From contig NZ_AZEL01000044.1 in the NCBI RefSeq assembly GCF_001434975.1, positions 59,896 through 123,895 on the forward strand: DNA of 64,000 bases. The letters run 5' to 3'. A program made the position numbers and the translations under genes. Under the pieces are notes generated by a model. It worked only from the letters and a program-made list of their open reading frames with translations, was not told the DNA's origin and ran no database searches. This document shows positions 36,964 through 45,699 of the stretch, one piece after another (the stretch's first letter is position 1; every line of letters begins with the position of its first letter). The DNA is from Lactobacillus gallinarum DSM 10532 = JCM 2011 (GTDB lineage Bacteria > Bacillota > Bacilli > Lactobacillales > Lactobacillaceae).

Positions 36964-37566
36964 CTATCCCTCTTCTTTGCTCTTAATTAATATCTGTTCT
37001 AGTTTATTTTCTAATTCTTTTATTGTACCAGTATTTGCCACTACAAAATCGGCCATTTTTTCTTTTTCAGCTAATGGCATCTGACTATTAATCCGCATTC
37101 TTGCTTCCTCGTCAGATAGATTATTACGCTTTTTTAAACGTTCAATCTGTAATTGCTCAGGAAGGGTAATCACTAAAACTCCATTAGCTACATGTTTTTT
37201 ATCCAATCCCGCTTCAAAATACACTGGTGCATCTAAAATAACAAGAGCAAAATTCTGATATTCTTTTATCTTTGCTACTGTTTTATCGAAAATTAACGGA
37301 TGCGTCAACTGATTTAATTCAGACAAGGCTCTTTTATTACTAAAAACTAATTGCCCTAATTTTTTACGATTTATTGTTTGGTCTGAATTTAAATATTCTA
37401 CCCCAAAATGATCTTTAATCGCTTGCCAAGATGCATTGCCGGGTTTCATCAGTTCGTGGGCAATTTGATCACAGTCAATAATCGGAATGTTTTTCTTTTT
37501 AAAAAAATCATCAGCAGTACTTTTACCGGTGGCAATTCCACCTGTTAATGCTAAGACATAACTCAT
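36964..37566 (-). CDS. coaE: Dephospho-CoA kinase
   Basis: 200 residues. The P-loop is LTGGIATGKSTADDFF, followed by PIIDCDQIAHELMKPG and the lid region. It phosphorylates dephospho-CoA as the last step of CoA synthesis. The start overlaps the mutM stop by four bases. Confidence 0.96.
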   Translation of the reverse strand: MSYVLALTGGIATGKSTADDFFKKKNIPIIDCDQIAHELMKPGNASWQAIKDHFGVEYLNSDQTINRKKLGQLVFSNKRALSELNQLTHPLIFDKTVAKIKEYQNFALVILDAPVYFEAGLDKKHVANGVLVITLPEQLQIERLKKRNNLSDEEARMRINSQMPLAEKEKMADFVVANTGTIKELENKLEQILIKSKEEG

Positions 37567-38393
37567 TTATAAATCACCTGACAATGAGGACAAAAAGTGG
37601 TTCCCCGACCATTAACCTTAATTTTTTCAAATTTAGTACCACAAACTGGGCAGGGCTCACCTACATGACCGTAAACTTGCAATTTACTTTGAAAGCCACC
37701 AACTTGTCCATTCGCATTCAAAAAGGAATGAACTGTAGTGCCTTGCAGCTTAATTGCTTCGGCAATAATTTTATTAATCTGATCATGTAATTCAGATACT
37801 TTTTCCACAGGAATTTTATTGGCCTGACTTAAAGGATGAATCTTGGTTCGCCAAAGAACCTCATCAACATAAATATTACCTAGACCAGCTACTACTGATT
37901 GATCAAGCAAAGTGTTTTTGATATTTTTCTTCTTACGCTTTAAGCCATTGATTAAATATTCTGAAGTAAATTTAGAACTATTTGGTTCTACTCCAAGCTT
38001 ACCAATCCCTGTAGTTTGTCTTTCGGTGCCAGTTAAAATTAGCTGCATCCGCCCAAATTTGCGCACATCATTATAACGCAACGCTGTTCCATCAGTAAAA
38101 ACAAACTCAACGTGATCGTGTTTATCCTTAGGCGCATCAGACGCAGTTAAATGATACTTTCCTTCCATTCGCAAATGAGAAACAATCGTTAAATTATCAC
38201 TCAAGCGAATAAGCAAATACTTGGCGTAGCGATCAATATCGATAATCTTTTTACCAGGCAATTCAGATAAAAATTTTTCATGATCAGTCGCCACAATTTT
38301 TGGATACCACAAAATCACTTTTTTAATAGTTTTTCCCTTAACTAAAGGAAGCAGCGTTCTTCGAACTGTTTCAACTTCGGGCATTTCAGGCAT
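37563..38393 (-). CDS. mutM: Formamidopyrimidine-DNA glycosylase
   Basis: 276 residues. The N-terminus MPEMPEVETVRRTL carries the catalytic Pro and Glu after Met removal; LHELR-like helix and H2TH region (LLDQSVVAGLGNIYVDEVLW) follow. The C-terminal zinc finger is CPVCGTKFEKIKVNGRGTTF plus CPHC. It removes 8-oxoguanine and nicks abasic sites. It starts 8 bases after polA, the usual pairing. Confidence 0.97.
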   Translation of the reverse strand: MPEMPEVETVRRTLLPLVKGKTIKKVILWYPKIVATDHEKFLSELPGKKIIDIDRYAKYLLIRLSDNLTIVSHLRMEGKYHLTASDAPKDKHDHVEFVFTDGTALRYNDVRKFGRMQLILTGTERQTTGIGKLGVEPNSSKFTSEYLINGLKRKKKNIKNTLLDQSVVAGLGNIYVDEVLWRTKIHPLSQANKIPVEKVSELHDQINKIIAEAIKLQGTTVHSFLNANGQVGGFQSKLQVYGHVGEPCPVCGTKFEKIKVNGRGTTFCPHCQVIYK

Positions 38394-38401
38394 TTTATCA
38401 C

Positions 38402-41065
38402 CTACTTTGCATCATACCAATTGTGTCCCCAGCCAGAATCAGCAATCAATGGCACATCCAACTTAACAGCTGATTGCATTACTTCAGGCACAATCTTTTT
38501 AATTGTTTCTAGCTCATCTTTTGGTACATCAAAAATCAATTCATCGTGTACCTGCACTACCATTTTAGTCTTCAAATGTAGTTCATCTAACTTCTTTTGC
38601 ATGTTAATCATTGCAATTTTAATAATATCGGCAGCTGAACCTTGAATTGGTGAATTAATAGCAGTTCTTTCAGCAAAGGCACGAACGGTGTACTTCTTAG
38701 CGTGAATATCTGGCAAGTATCTGCGACGGTGCATAATTGTTTCGGCATAGCCTTTGTCACGCGCTTCTTGCACAGCCTTATCCATGTAATCCTTGATTTG
38801 AGGATATTGTTCGAAGTAGTTGTCGATAAATTCTTGAGCACGTTTTCTAGAAATGCCTAAGTTCTTGGACAAACCGTAATCGGAAATACCATAAACGATA
38901 CCGAAGTTAACAGCCTTAGCGTGACGACGCATCAGTGGCGTTACTTGATCTGGTGAATCCAAGTGGAAAATCTTCATCGCGGTATGTGAGTGAATATCAT
39001 AACCGGTCTTGAAGGCTTCTTGCATGTTTTGATCGCCCGAAACGTGAGCTAAAACACGAAGTTCAACTTGTGAGTAGTCGCAAGAGAAAATGTAGCCGTC
39101 TGGTTCACTTGGCACGAAAGCTTTTCTGATTTGCTTACCTTCTTCGGTACGGGTAGGGATGTTCTGCAAGTTAGGATCCACACTAGAAAGTCGACCAGTC
39201 GCAGTCAAGGTTTGCAAGTAACGCGTGTGCACGCGGCCATCTGGTTGGATAACATCAAGCAGACCCTTTACATAAGTAGATTGAATCTTGGCAATTTGAC
39301 GGTAATCCAAAATTTCACTAACGATTGGACTTTGTGTCTTCAATTGATCAAGCACTTCAACTGAAGTTGAGTAACCAGTCTTGGTCTTCTTGATTGGTGG
39401 TAAACCAAGCTTTTCAAACAAAATGTGACCTAATTGCTTAGGTGAATTCAAATTGAACTTTTCACCGGCTTGGTCATAAATCTTGTCTTCGAGTTCCTTC
39501 AATTTAACGGCAAATTCATTTTGCAGTTGAATTAAAGTACTTGCTTCAACCTTCATCCCGTTCATTTCCATTCTGGCTAAAACGCGCGCGGTTGGGATTT
39601 CGATCGTATCAAACAAGGCATCTTGTTCGTGGTCTTTGAGCTTTTCAAGCAGTGGCTTCTTGAGTGATTCGATAGCGTTAATCTTGGAAGCTAAGTGGTT
39701 GAACAATTCATCGTCATTATCGGGAACATGTTCACTCTTACCTTTGCCATAAACTTCGAGGTCAGTCTTAACGGAGTAATCACCATAAAGATGAGCGATT
39801 TCACCAAGATCGTTGGAGTTATTTTCATTATTGATCAAGTAGGATGCCAAAAGCATGTCGTAATCAAGACCGTGAGTGTGAATGCCCAAACGATGTGCAG
39901 CAACCATTGTTCTCTTTAGGTCAAAGACATTCTTCTTAATCTTTTCGTCTTCTAAGATGTGCTTGATATTATCTTCTTCAAGCAATTCCACGTCTCTTGA
40001 AACGTAGATCTTGTCATTGAGCTTCAAACTGAAGCCAACAAAAGGAGCTAGGTGATAGTTAGCACCGAGCATTTCTAGATAAAATTCAACAGTGTCTTTT
40101 TCAGTAGCTTTGACATCTTTGACATTGTCATCATTTAAAACGGTGTATTCAACTTTTTCAACATCTGCACTACCTTGACCAGCACCTGACGCATTAAGTT
40201 CTGCCAAGAACTTACGGAAATTCATCTTTTCATAGAACTGACGCAGTTTCTCATAATCAACTGGTTGACGTTTTACATCATCAATATCAATGGTAACTGG
40301 TGAATCACGGTCAATAGTGGCAAGCTTTTTAGCTAAAAAAGCCTTGTCTTTATCACGAATCAAACGCTCTTTACGCTTAGATTTCTTCATTTCATCAATA
40401 TGATCGTAAAGATTTTCTACTGAACCATATTCTTGAATTAAATTAGAAGCTGTCTTAGGACCAATACCTTCGACACCTGGGTAGTTATCAGAGTTATCAC
40501 CCATTAAGGCCTTCATATCAATGAATTCAGTTGGAGTAACACCATTAACTTCCTTCATATGTTCAGGCGTGTAGGCTTCAAGTTGAGAAACACCGGATTT
40601 TGTCACTTCGACAGTAGTGGAAGGCGAAGCAAGCTGAGTTAAGTCACGGTCACCAGTCACAACTGTGGTAGTAAAGCCGTTCTTCTCACCTTTATCAACA
40701 AAAGTACCAATAATATCGTCGGCTTCGTAATTCTTTAATTCGTAAGTTTTAATGCCCAGATCGTGAAGCATTTCTTGAATATAAGGCATTTGTTCAAGTA
40801 ACTCTTCCGGAGTTTTTGCACGTCCGCCTTTGTATTCGCCGTACATTTTTGTTCTAAAAGTGACTTTTCCTGCATCAAAAGCTACCAATACGTGGGTCGG
40901 ATCAACGTCTTTTAAAAGGACATCGAGCATGTTCTTAAAAGCGTAAATGGCATTGGTATGCAGGCCGTCTGGACTCTTGAAAGATTCTAGTTGACGATAA
41001 AGAGCGTAAAAGGCTCTGAAAGCTACAGAGTTACCATCGATTAGAAGTAATTTTTTATCTGCCAT
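38402..41065 (-). CDS. polA: DNA polymerase I
   Basis: 887 residues. 5'-3' exonuclease domain (1-290, LLLIDGNSVAFRAFYAL, DNYPGVEGIGPKTA), a degenerate 3'-5' exonuclease-like domain (about 310-480, without the usual carboxylates, as in Bacillota), and the polymerase domain with motif A DYSQVELRVLAHVSGD, motif B RRHAKAVNFGIVYG and motif C QVHDELIFDV. It fills gaps in repair and removes Okazaki primers. It heads the polA-mutM-coaE-nrdR-dnaB-dnaI operon. Confidence 0.97.
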   Translation of the reverse strand: MADKKLLLIDGNSVAFRAFYALYRQLESFKSPDGLHTNAIYAFKNMLDVLLKDVDPTHVLVAFDAGKVTFRTKMYGEYKGGRAKTPEELLEQMPYIQEMLHDLGIKTYELKNYEADDIIGTFVDKGEKNGFTTTVVTGDRDLTQLASPSTTVEVTKSGVSQLEAYTPEHMKEVNGVTPTEFIDMKALMGDNSDNYPGVEGIGPKTASNLIQEYGSVENLYDHIDEMKKSKRKERLIRDKDKAFLAKKLATIDRDSPVTIDIDDVKRQPVDYEKLRQFYEKMNFRKFLAELNASGAGQGSADVEKVEYTVLNDDNVKDVKATEKDTVEFYLEMLGANYHLAPFVGFSLKLNDKIYVSRDVELLEEDNIKHILEDEKIKKNVFDLKRTMVAAHRLGIHTHGLDYDMLLASYLINNENNSNDLGEIAHLYGDYSVKTDLEVYGKGKSEHVPDNDDELFNHLASKINAIESLKKPLLEKLKDHEQDALFDTIEIPTARVLARMEMNGMKVEASTLIQLQNEFAVKLKELEDKIYDQAGEKFNLNSPKQLGHILFEKLGLPPIKKTKTGYSTSVEVLDQLKTQSPIVSEILDYRQIAKIQSTYVKGLLDVIQPDGRVHTRYLQTLTATGRLSSVDPNLQNIPTRTEEGKQIRKAFVPSEPDGYIFSCDYSQVELRVLAHVSGDQNMQEAFKTGYDIHSHTAMKIFHLDSPDQVTPLMRRHAKAVNFGIVYGISDYGLSKNLGISRKRAQEFIDNYFEQYPQIKDYMDKAVQEARDKGYAETIMHRRRYLPDIHAKKYTVRAFAERTAINSPIQGSAADIIKIAMINMQKKLDELHLKTKMVVQVHDELIFDVPKDELETIKKIVPEVMQSAVKLDVPLIADSGWGHNWYDAK

Positions 41066-41157
41066 TTTATTCCCCTTTTATAAAAATTGTTCTCTATACT
41101 TACTTATCTATTTTACCAGTTTCAGCAGTAGTATTTCAGCATGTTGTTTGATGGAAA

Positions 41158-41181
41158 AGAAAAAAGCCCCGATTGGGACTT
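41158..41181 (-). terminator. Terminator-like hairpin upstream of polA
   Basis: Minus-strand AAGTCCC/GGGGCTT stem then TTTTTT. It would stop transcripts from the secreted-protein gene at 41442 after crossing the CRISPR-like traces. Nearly the same sequence ends purD at 59249. Confidence 0.7.
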
Positions 41182-41182
41182 G

Positions 41183-41341
41183 GATAACGTTTCTCGTAAG
41201 TTAGATAAAAAGGAAGTCGTGAAGACTTTAAACCATTATTTTTTGTGGCATTTACATTCCTCTTGAATTAGATAAATATAAATAGTGAAACATACCAATA
41301 ACGGTGGACTCATTCACATTTCTCATGAATTAAATAGAGAT
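41183..41341. CRISPR. Degenerate type I-B-like CRISPR trace (three imperfect repeats)
   Basis: Three related 30-base units begin at 41183, 41250 and 41312. The best is ATTTACATTCCTCTTGAATT followed by AGATAAATAT. The third reads ATTCACATTTCTCATGAATT then AAATAGAGAT. The first is more degenerate (GTTTCTCGTAAGTTAGATAA). Spacing of 67 and 62 bases leaves spacers of 37 and 32. The unit ATTTACATT-CTC-TTAGATAAA resembles repeats of type I-B arrays known from Bacillota. No cas gene is in the window. Decay of the repeats makes it a relic at best. Confidence 0.5.
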
Positions 41342-41441
41342 TTAAGACAAAACGTTTGTTTTCTACTTGTAAAATTATATCAAAAGATATCAATATCAAA
41401 CAAGAATAGTAGTTAAATTGTTTTAAATCTTTTTATTAGAA

Positions 41442-41909
41442 TTAATAATTGCCATAGCGTTTTGCAGCAGCTCTTGAACGATAGAAGTAAATATATCCTC
41501 CACCTTGCTGGAAATATAAAGCCTTTCTATGATGACGATTTACCACACGGAAAGTTGTATCACTGCCACCTTTTTCAAAAAGAATAATCATTGACTTTTC
41601 CTGATAACGAACGAGATTATGTTTGCTTACTACATCAACATCCTTATAGCCACCATGATAAAACTTGGTATAAGTCTTCCCCACTACATTACCACCAACA
41701 GAATTTGCAGTGATTTTCATTTTGTCATGCTTATTGGCATACCATGTACCTCTAAATCTTTTAGGAATATATTCTCTTTTTAGTCTAGAACTTGCTTGTA
41801 CGGTTTGACTTGCTGTTGAATTTTTAACCTTAGCAAATGATAGTCCAACTGCAAATGTTAATAAAAGAATCAAGCTAATAAAAATACAATTAGATTTATT
41901 TTTCTTCAT
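41442..41909 (-). CDS. Small secreted protein of unknown function
   Basis: 155 residues with signal peptide KSNCIFISLILLLTFAVGLS (cleaved near VQAS or FAKV). The mature part is rich in Arg, Lys, Tyr and His (REYIPKRFRGTWYANKHDKM, HHRKALYFQQGGGYIYFYRS), with a strongly positive charge. The RGTWY and KMKIT pieces recall lactobacillar extracellular lipocalin-like or wall-binding proteins, but no domain can be assigned. It ends near a CRISPR-like relic; a terminator is found only at 41158. Confidence 0.75.
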   Translation of the reverse strand: MKKNKSNCIFISLILLLTFAVGLSFAKVKNSTASQTVQASSRLKREYIPKRFRGTWYANKHDKMKITANSVGGNVVGKTYTKFYHGGYKDVDVVSKHNLVRYQEKSMIILFEKGGSDTTFRVVNRHHRKALYFQQGGGYIYFYRSRAAAKRYGNY

Positions 41910-42021
41910 TATTGTTTCCCCAATTACTTGATATATTTAAAGTGTATATCCATTATAGTTTATCTGAATCTAAAGAACGACCTAGCATTTATTTTCCAAA
42001 CTTTTTAGAATTAAAATTCTA

Positions 42022-42060
42022 CAAAAAATCAGGCAATCATTTCTGATTGTCTGATTTTTT
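42022..42060. terminator. Terminator after the flavoprotein cluster
   Basis: Stem AAATCAGGCAATCA/TGATTGTCTGATTT with A and T runs on both sides, just after the stop of the last flavoprotein gene on the minus strand. Confidence 0.9.
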
Positions 42061-42074
42061 AATTTAGTATATCT

Positions 42075-43880
42075 TTACAAATTCTGCATATATTTCTTAG
42101 CGTTCATAACAGCATGACGACCAGAATTTACACTATGTGCACATGCTGACCCACCTAATGTGATTGTATAAACACTACGATATTGCATTGTAGAATCGGC
42201 TCCTGCTGCATATAAACCGGGAATTGTATTGAAGTTTTCGTCAATTACTTCAAACTTATTATTTTCACCAATACCACCTAAACCGACTAAGTTAGAATTA
42301 TCCAATCTACCAATGTAATATGGACCATCCTCTATTGGTACCAAGTCTGCCTTTTCTTTGTTAAATTCACGATCTCGACCTTCATGACAGAAGTCATTAT
42401 AGTCGGAAACTGTCTTAATCAAAGTATCCTCGGGGATGCCTACATCTTTAGCTATAGCTTTAATTGAGTTCTCTTCATACAAGGAATTACCACGATTTTT
42501 CTTAACGGCATCGGCTAAAATCTCATCAGGATCTGGTTTCTTTAGAAGAGCTACTTTGGCAAATTGATCCCAAATTTTCTTGTTGAAAACAACATAAGTA
42601 TTCTTAGTAGCTTTAATTGGCATGTGTTGATACAGCATATTGTAAGAAGTGATATTTTCATTTACAATTCGTCTACCATTTTGGTTAACCCAAATAACTG
42701 GACCGCCTCCGGCAATCATTGTTTCAGGAGCCATCTTAGTTAATCTGTTAGTTGGTAATGCTTGAATGTAATTATCCATAAATTCAGGAGATTCTTGTAG
42801 CATATCTTTGGCACCAACTGACATTGCCATTTGATATCCATCACCAGTATTAGATGGCATCGACAAGAACTTCAAATTCTTAGTTTGCCAACCTTGCTTA
42901 GCAATTAACTTGGCATTGTGACCGACACCACCAGTAGCAAAGATTGTAGCCTTAGCATTTACTTTAATAAATCCTTCTGCAGTTTTAGCATAAACGCCTT
43001 TAACTTTATTGTCTTCATAAATTACGCTATAGGCAGGTGTATTGAGTAAGAATTTAACGCCATATTCATCAGCTTTTTTCTTCATGTATGGTACATAACC
43101 TGAAGCAGCTACACCATCTTTAAACCAGTGGAATGTTGGAAATTGGCAAATACCTGCATAATCATCAACTTTAGTTAACTTAACACCGTTTTTGACTAAC
43201 CAATCGATATTAGCTGAAGAATTGTTTACTAAATCAACCCAGAATGAACCATCAACACGATATTGTGCTAATTGCATTTCCTTAGCAATGATCTTTTCTG
43301 GTTCAGTATGAATACCGGCAGCTTGTTGCATTTTGGTATTAATACCAAAGATGCCTTCTACACCGCCACCATTACCAGCGACAAAACTGTTCTTTTCAAG
43401 AACCACAGTATCTAAACCAAGTTCACCTGCTTGAACAGCAGCAGCTAAGCCAGCAATACCAGAACCTACAATAACCAAATCAGTATCAATTGTCTTAACC
43501 ATCTTTTGTGGTTTCTCGCGCCAATTAGAATAATCATCGACATTAGTTCTAGTGGTTGCATCATAATGTCCTGCATTAGAAGTGCTGATCTCATTGTCAT
43601 CGGTACTACCACCTGCATCAACCACTGCTTGCTTAACAGCTGCCAAAATACCTTTAGATGAATAGCTAGCACCAGATACTGCATCAACATTTAAGCTCTG
43701 TGTTCTACTAATTTCATGAGAAAAAGTGTCGATAACAGCTTTATTCAAATTAGTATTAGCTAATTTTTCTTCACTTTTAATACCTACAACTTTGCCATTT
43801 TCGACATCAACGATCAATGGCAACTTTTCGCCTTGATAAACTTCAGCAACAACTTTATATTGACCGTCCTTTAAGCTCAT
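42075..43880 (-). CDS. FMN-binding/FAD-dependent reductase (flavocytochrome c/urocanate reductase-like)
   Basis: 601 residues, no signal peptide, so cytosolic. An N-terminal FMN_bind domain (about 1-90) has DAVSGASYSSKGI; Ser replaces the Thr normally flavinylated by ApbE. A FAD domain starts near residue 130 with DLVIVGSGIAGLAAAVQAGE and ends GLYAAGADSTMQYRSVYTIT. Fumarate reductases have a HxxNRLGG-type substrate site near the end; here it reads TLGGSACAHSVNSGRHA, so fumarate is unlikely. It probably reduces an unsaturated organic acid with electrons passed FMN to FAD. GGAGG precedes the start, one base after the previous stop. Confidence 0.85.
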   Translation of the reverse strand: MSLKDGQYKVVAEVYQGEKLPLIVDVENGKVVGIKSEEKLANTNLNKAVIDTFSHEISRTQSLNVDAVSGASYSSKGILAAVKQAVVDAGGSTDDNEISTSNAGHYDATTRTNVDDYSNWREKPQKMVKTIDTDLVIVGSGIAGLAAAVQAGELGLDTVVLEKNSFVAGNGGGVEGIFGINTKMQQAAGIHTEPEKIIAKEMQLAQYRVDGSFWVDLVNNSSANIDWLVKNGVKLTKVDDYAGICQFPTFHWFKDGVAASGYVPYMKKKADEYGVKFLLNTPAYSVIYEDNKVKGVYAKTAEGFIKVNAKATIFATGGVGHNAKLIAKQGWQTKNLKFLSMPSNTGDGYQMAMSVGAKDMLQESPEFMDNYIQALPTNRLTKMAPETMIAGGGPVIWVNQNGRRIVNENITSYNMLYQHMPIKATKNTYVVFNKKIWDQFAKVALLKKPDPDEILADAVKKNRGNSLYEENSIKAIAKDVGIPEDTLIKTVSDYNDFCHEGRDREFNKEKADLVPIEDGPYYIGRLDNSNLVGLGGIGENNKFEVIDENFNTIPGLYAAGADSTMQYRSVYTITLGGSACAHSVNSGRHAVMNAKKYMQNL

Positions 43881-43881
43881 T

Positions 43882-45357
43882 TTAGTTTCCCTCCTTTATA
43901 AATTGACTAGCTTTTTCACCAGCAATTCGACCGGAGTTCCAAGCAAATGCATTACTTAAGCCTTCAATAGTTGGATAAGATGAATCAAACATTCCTGAAG
44001 CATTGTTACCAACTGCATAAACACCTGGGATTACTTTTCTATCTTGTGTTAAAGCTTCGAAGTTTTCGTTTACTAATCCGCCACCAACTGTACCTAAAGT
44101 AGTTGATACTGCTTTAACAGCATAGAATGGTGCTTGCTTAAGAGAGAATCTCATAAATTTACTATCTTTATAAAAATCAGTATCTTCCTTTTTAGCAACC
44201 AGCTTATTATAACGATCCAAACTCTTCTTAAAATTCTCTTCTGGTACGTCAATATCTTGAGCTAATGACGCTAAGTTATCTTCTTTCCATACAGGATCTT
44301 TACCAGCTAGGCTATCTATTTCTTTTTGTAAGTCTTTCATTGGACCTACTTGATATGTCATATCTTTATGTGCTAACAAGGCACCGGTTCTTTCAAAAGA
44401 TCCAGTCCAATTCAAAGCATGATTCTTTAAATAATCAACAAAACTTTGATCAAATACGAAGTAATAATGTCCACCTGTAGCATATGTTGTATCACCCCAT
44501 AAAGCAAAGTCATAGACTATATCTTCATTGGTGAATCTCTTACCTTCTTGATCTAACCAAAGCAATGGTAAAGTAGCCAGTGTCATTAAGTTACCATTGT
44601 TCCAAGGATTTTTAGCACCGGTAACAACTGAAGCCGCATGATTTTCAAAGATCCGCTTATAGTCATTTACGCCACCGACTTCTTTTAACATTCTTAAGCC
44701 ATCACCGGTTGCTTTACGTTCACCCATTGAATAAAGATCTTTAGGATCAATGGCTAAATACTGCTTTACTTCTTCCTTATTACCACCAAATCCACCATCA
44801 GCTAGAATAACTGCCTTAGTTGCAATTTTTTCTTTTCTACTATTTCTAATGACTTCAATGCCAGTAACTTTTCCGTTTTCTTGAATAATCTTATTGCCAG
44901 CCGTTTCAGTCAACAAAGTACCGCCAGCCGTTTCAAAGTTATCCATAAACTTCTTAAAGCCATTAAATTTATCAATAAATTGATGATAAGTTCTAGGATG
45001 ATTTTGATGAACTTCCTGTGTATTAGTTACCAATTCTGTATCAATGCCATTTTTTCTCATCCATTCAATGGTATCAGCACTTTTAGCCAAAATTGCTTTA
45101 GTTAAACGAGCATTAGATGAATGGTGAGTATAATTCATGACTTCTTGAAAAGCATCCTTCAAGGTATATTCTTCGCCATGTTCTTCCTGCTCTTTGCTAC
45201 CAACGGCAAATAACCCTTGTGCACCAAACATACCAGCACCACCGAATTTGTCTCCTTTTTCAAGCAAGGCAACCTTGGCACCAGCTTGAGCAGCAGCTAA
45301 ACCTGCACTTAAGCCTGAGGCACCAGCACCAACAACTACGATATCAAATTGTTCCAT
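43882..45357 (-). CDS. FAD-dependent oxidoreductase of the fumarate reductase/KstD superfamily, without FMN domain
   Basis: 491 residues. The FAD site begins at residue 3 (FDIVVVGAGASGLSAGLAAA). There is no FMN-binding region; the separate small FMN_bind gene just upstream may supply it. The C-terminus GVYAVGNNASGMFDSSYPTI followed by EGLSNAFAWNSGRIAGE has Tyr and lacks the fumarate-binding Arg, more like ketosteroid dehydrogenase-type members. The substrate is unknown. It lies 17 bases after the FMN_bind gene with AAAGGAG upstream. Confidence 0.85.
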   Translation of the reverse strand: MEQFDIVVVGAGASGLSAGLAAAQAGAKVALLEKGDKFGGAGMFGAQGLFAVGSKEQEEHGEEYTLKDAFQEVMNYTHHSSNARLTKAILAKSADTIEWMRKNGIDTELVTNTQEVHQNHPRTYHQFIDKFNGFKKFMDNFETAGGTLLTETAGNKIIQENGKVTGIEVIRNSRKEKIATKAVILADGGFGGNKEEVKQYLAIDPKDLYSMGERKATGDGLRMLKEVGGVNDYKRIFENHAASVVTGAKNPWNNGNLMTLATLPLLWLDQEGKRFTNEDIVYDFALWGDTTYATGGHYYFVFDQSFVDYLKNHALNWTGSFERTGALLAHKDMTYQVGPMKDLQKEIDSLAGKDPVWKEDNLASLAQDIDVPEENFKKSLDRYNKLVAKKEDTDFYKDSKFMRFSLKQAPFYAVKAVSTTLGTVGGGLVNENFEALTQDRKVIPGVYAVGNNASGMFDSSYPTIEGLSNAFAWNSGRIAGEKASQFIKEGN

Positions 45358-45374
45358 TTTAATTTTCTCCTTTT

Positions 45375-45692
45375 CTAATCACGATTTTTGTCCAGAACAT
45401 TCCTAATAGCGTACTTAATTGCGTTTGAAGTAACAGTGGCACCACTTATTGCATCAACATCAGTACTTTGTGCCTTAATAATACGACTAGGCAGTTCAGC
45501 TACAGCTTTAGAACCAATACCCTTGCTCTCTGAATTATGGTCACTAATTTTTATTTGCTTTATTTGATGATCTTTAATGCCGACTTCAATATCAAAATCT
45601 GCATTTCTACCATGAGCAACTGTATTGTAAGTACCATCTTTCCATTTATTAGTAGATGCATTATCAGTTGCATATTGATCATTTGATTTCAT
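45375..45692 (-). CDS. Stand-alone FMN-binding domain protein
   Basis: About 105 residues (ATG at 45692; an upstream TTG at 45743 inside the previous gene would give 122). The FMN_bind fold shows KWKDGTYNTVAHGRNADFDI, then KQIKISDHNSESKGIGSKA, and the flavinylation motif DAISGATVTS with Thr as expected FMN attachment site. It has no signal peptide or membrane helix. It probably carries covalently bound FMN and shuttles electrons to neighbouring FAD subunits. The start is uncertain because AGGAG abuts the ATG. Confidence 0.75.
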   Translation of the reverse strand: MKSNDQYATDNASTNKWKDGTYNTVAHGRNADFDIEVGIKDHQIKQIKISDHNSESKGIGSKAVAELPSRIIKAQSTDVDAISGATVTSNAIKYAIRNVLDKNRD

Positions 45693-45699
45693 CTCCTGA

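Noticed and set aside
38402..41065. DNA polymerase I with lost proofreading as an oddity
   Set aside because: Inactive 3'-5' exonuclease domains are usual in Bacillota PolA.
41120..41150. Fourth copy of the I-B-like repeat upstream of 41183
   Set aside because: The match is too weak (scattered TTTGAT..AAAAG) and the spacing would be short.
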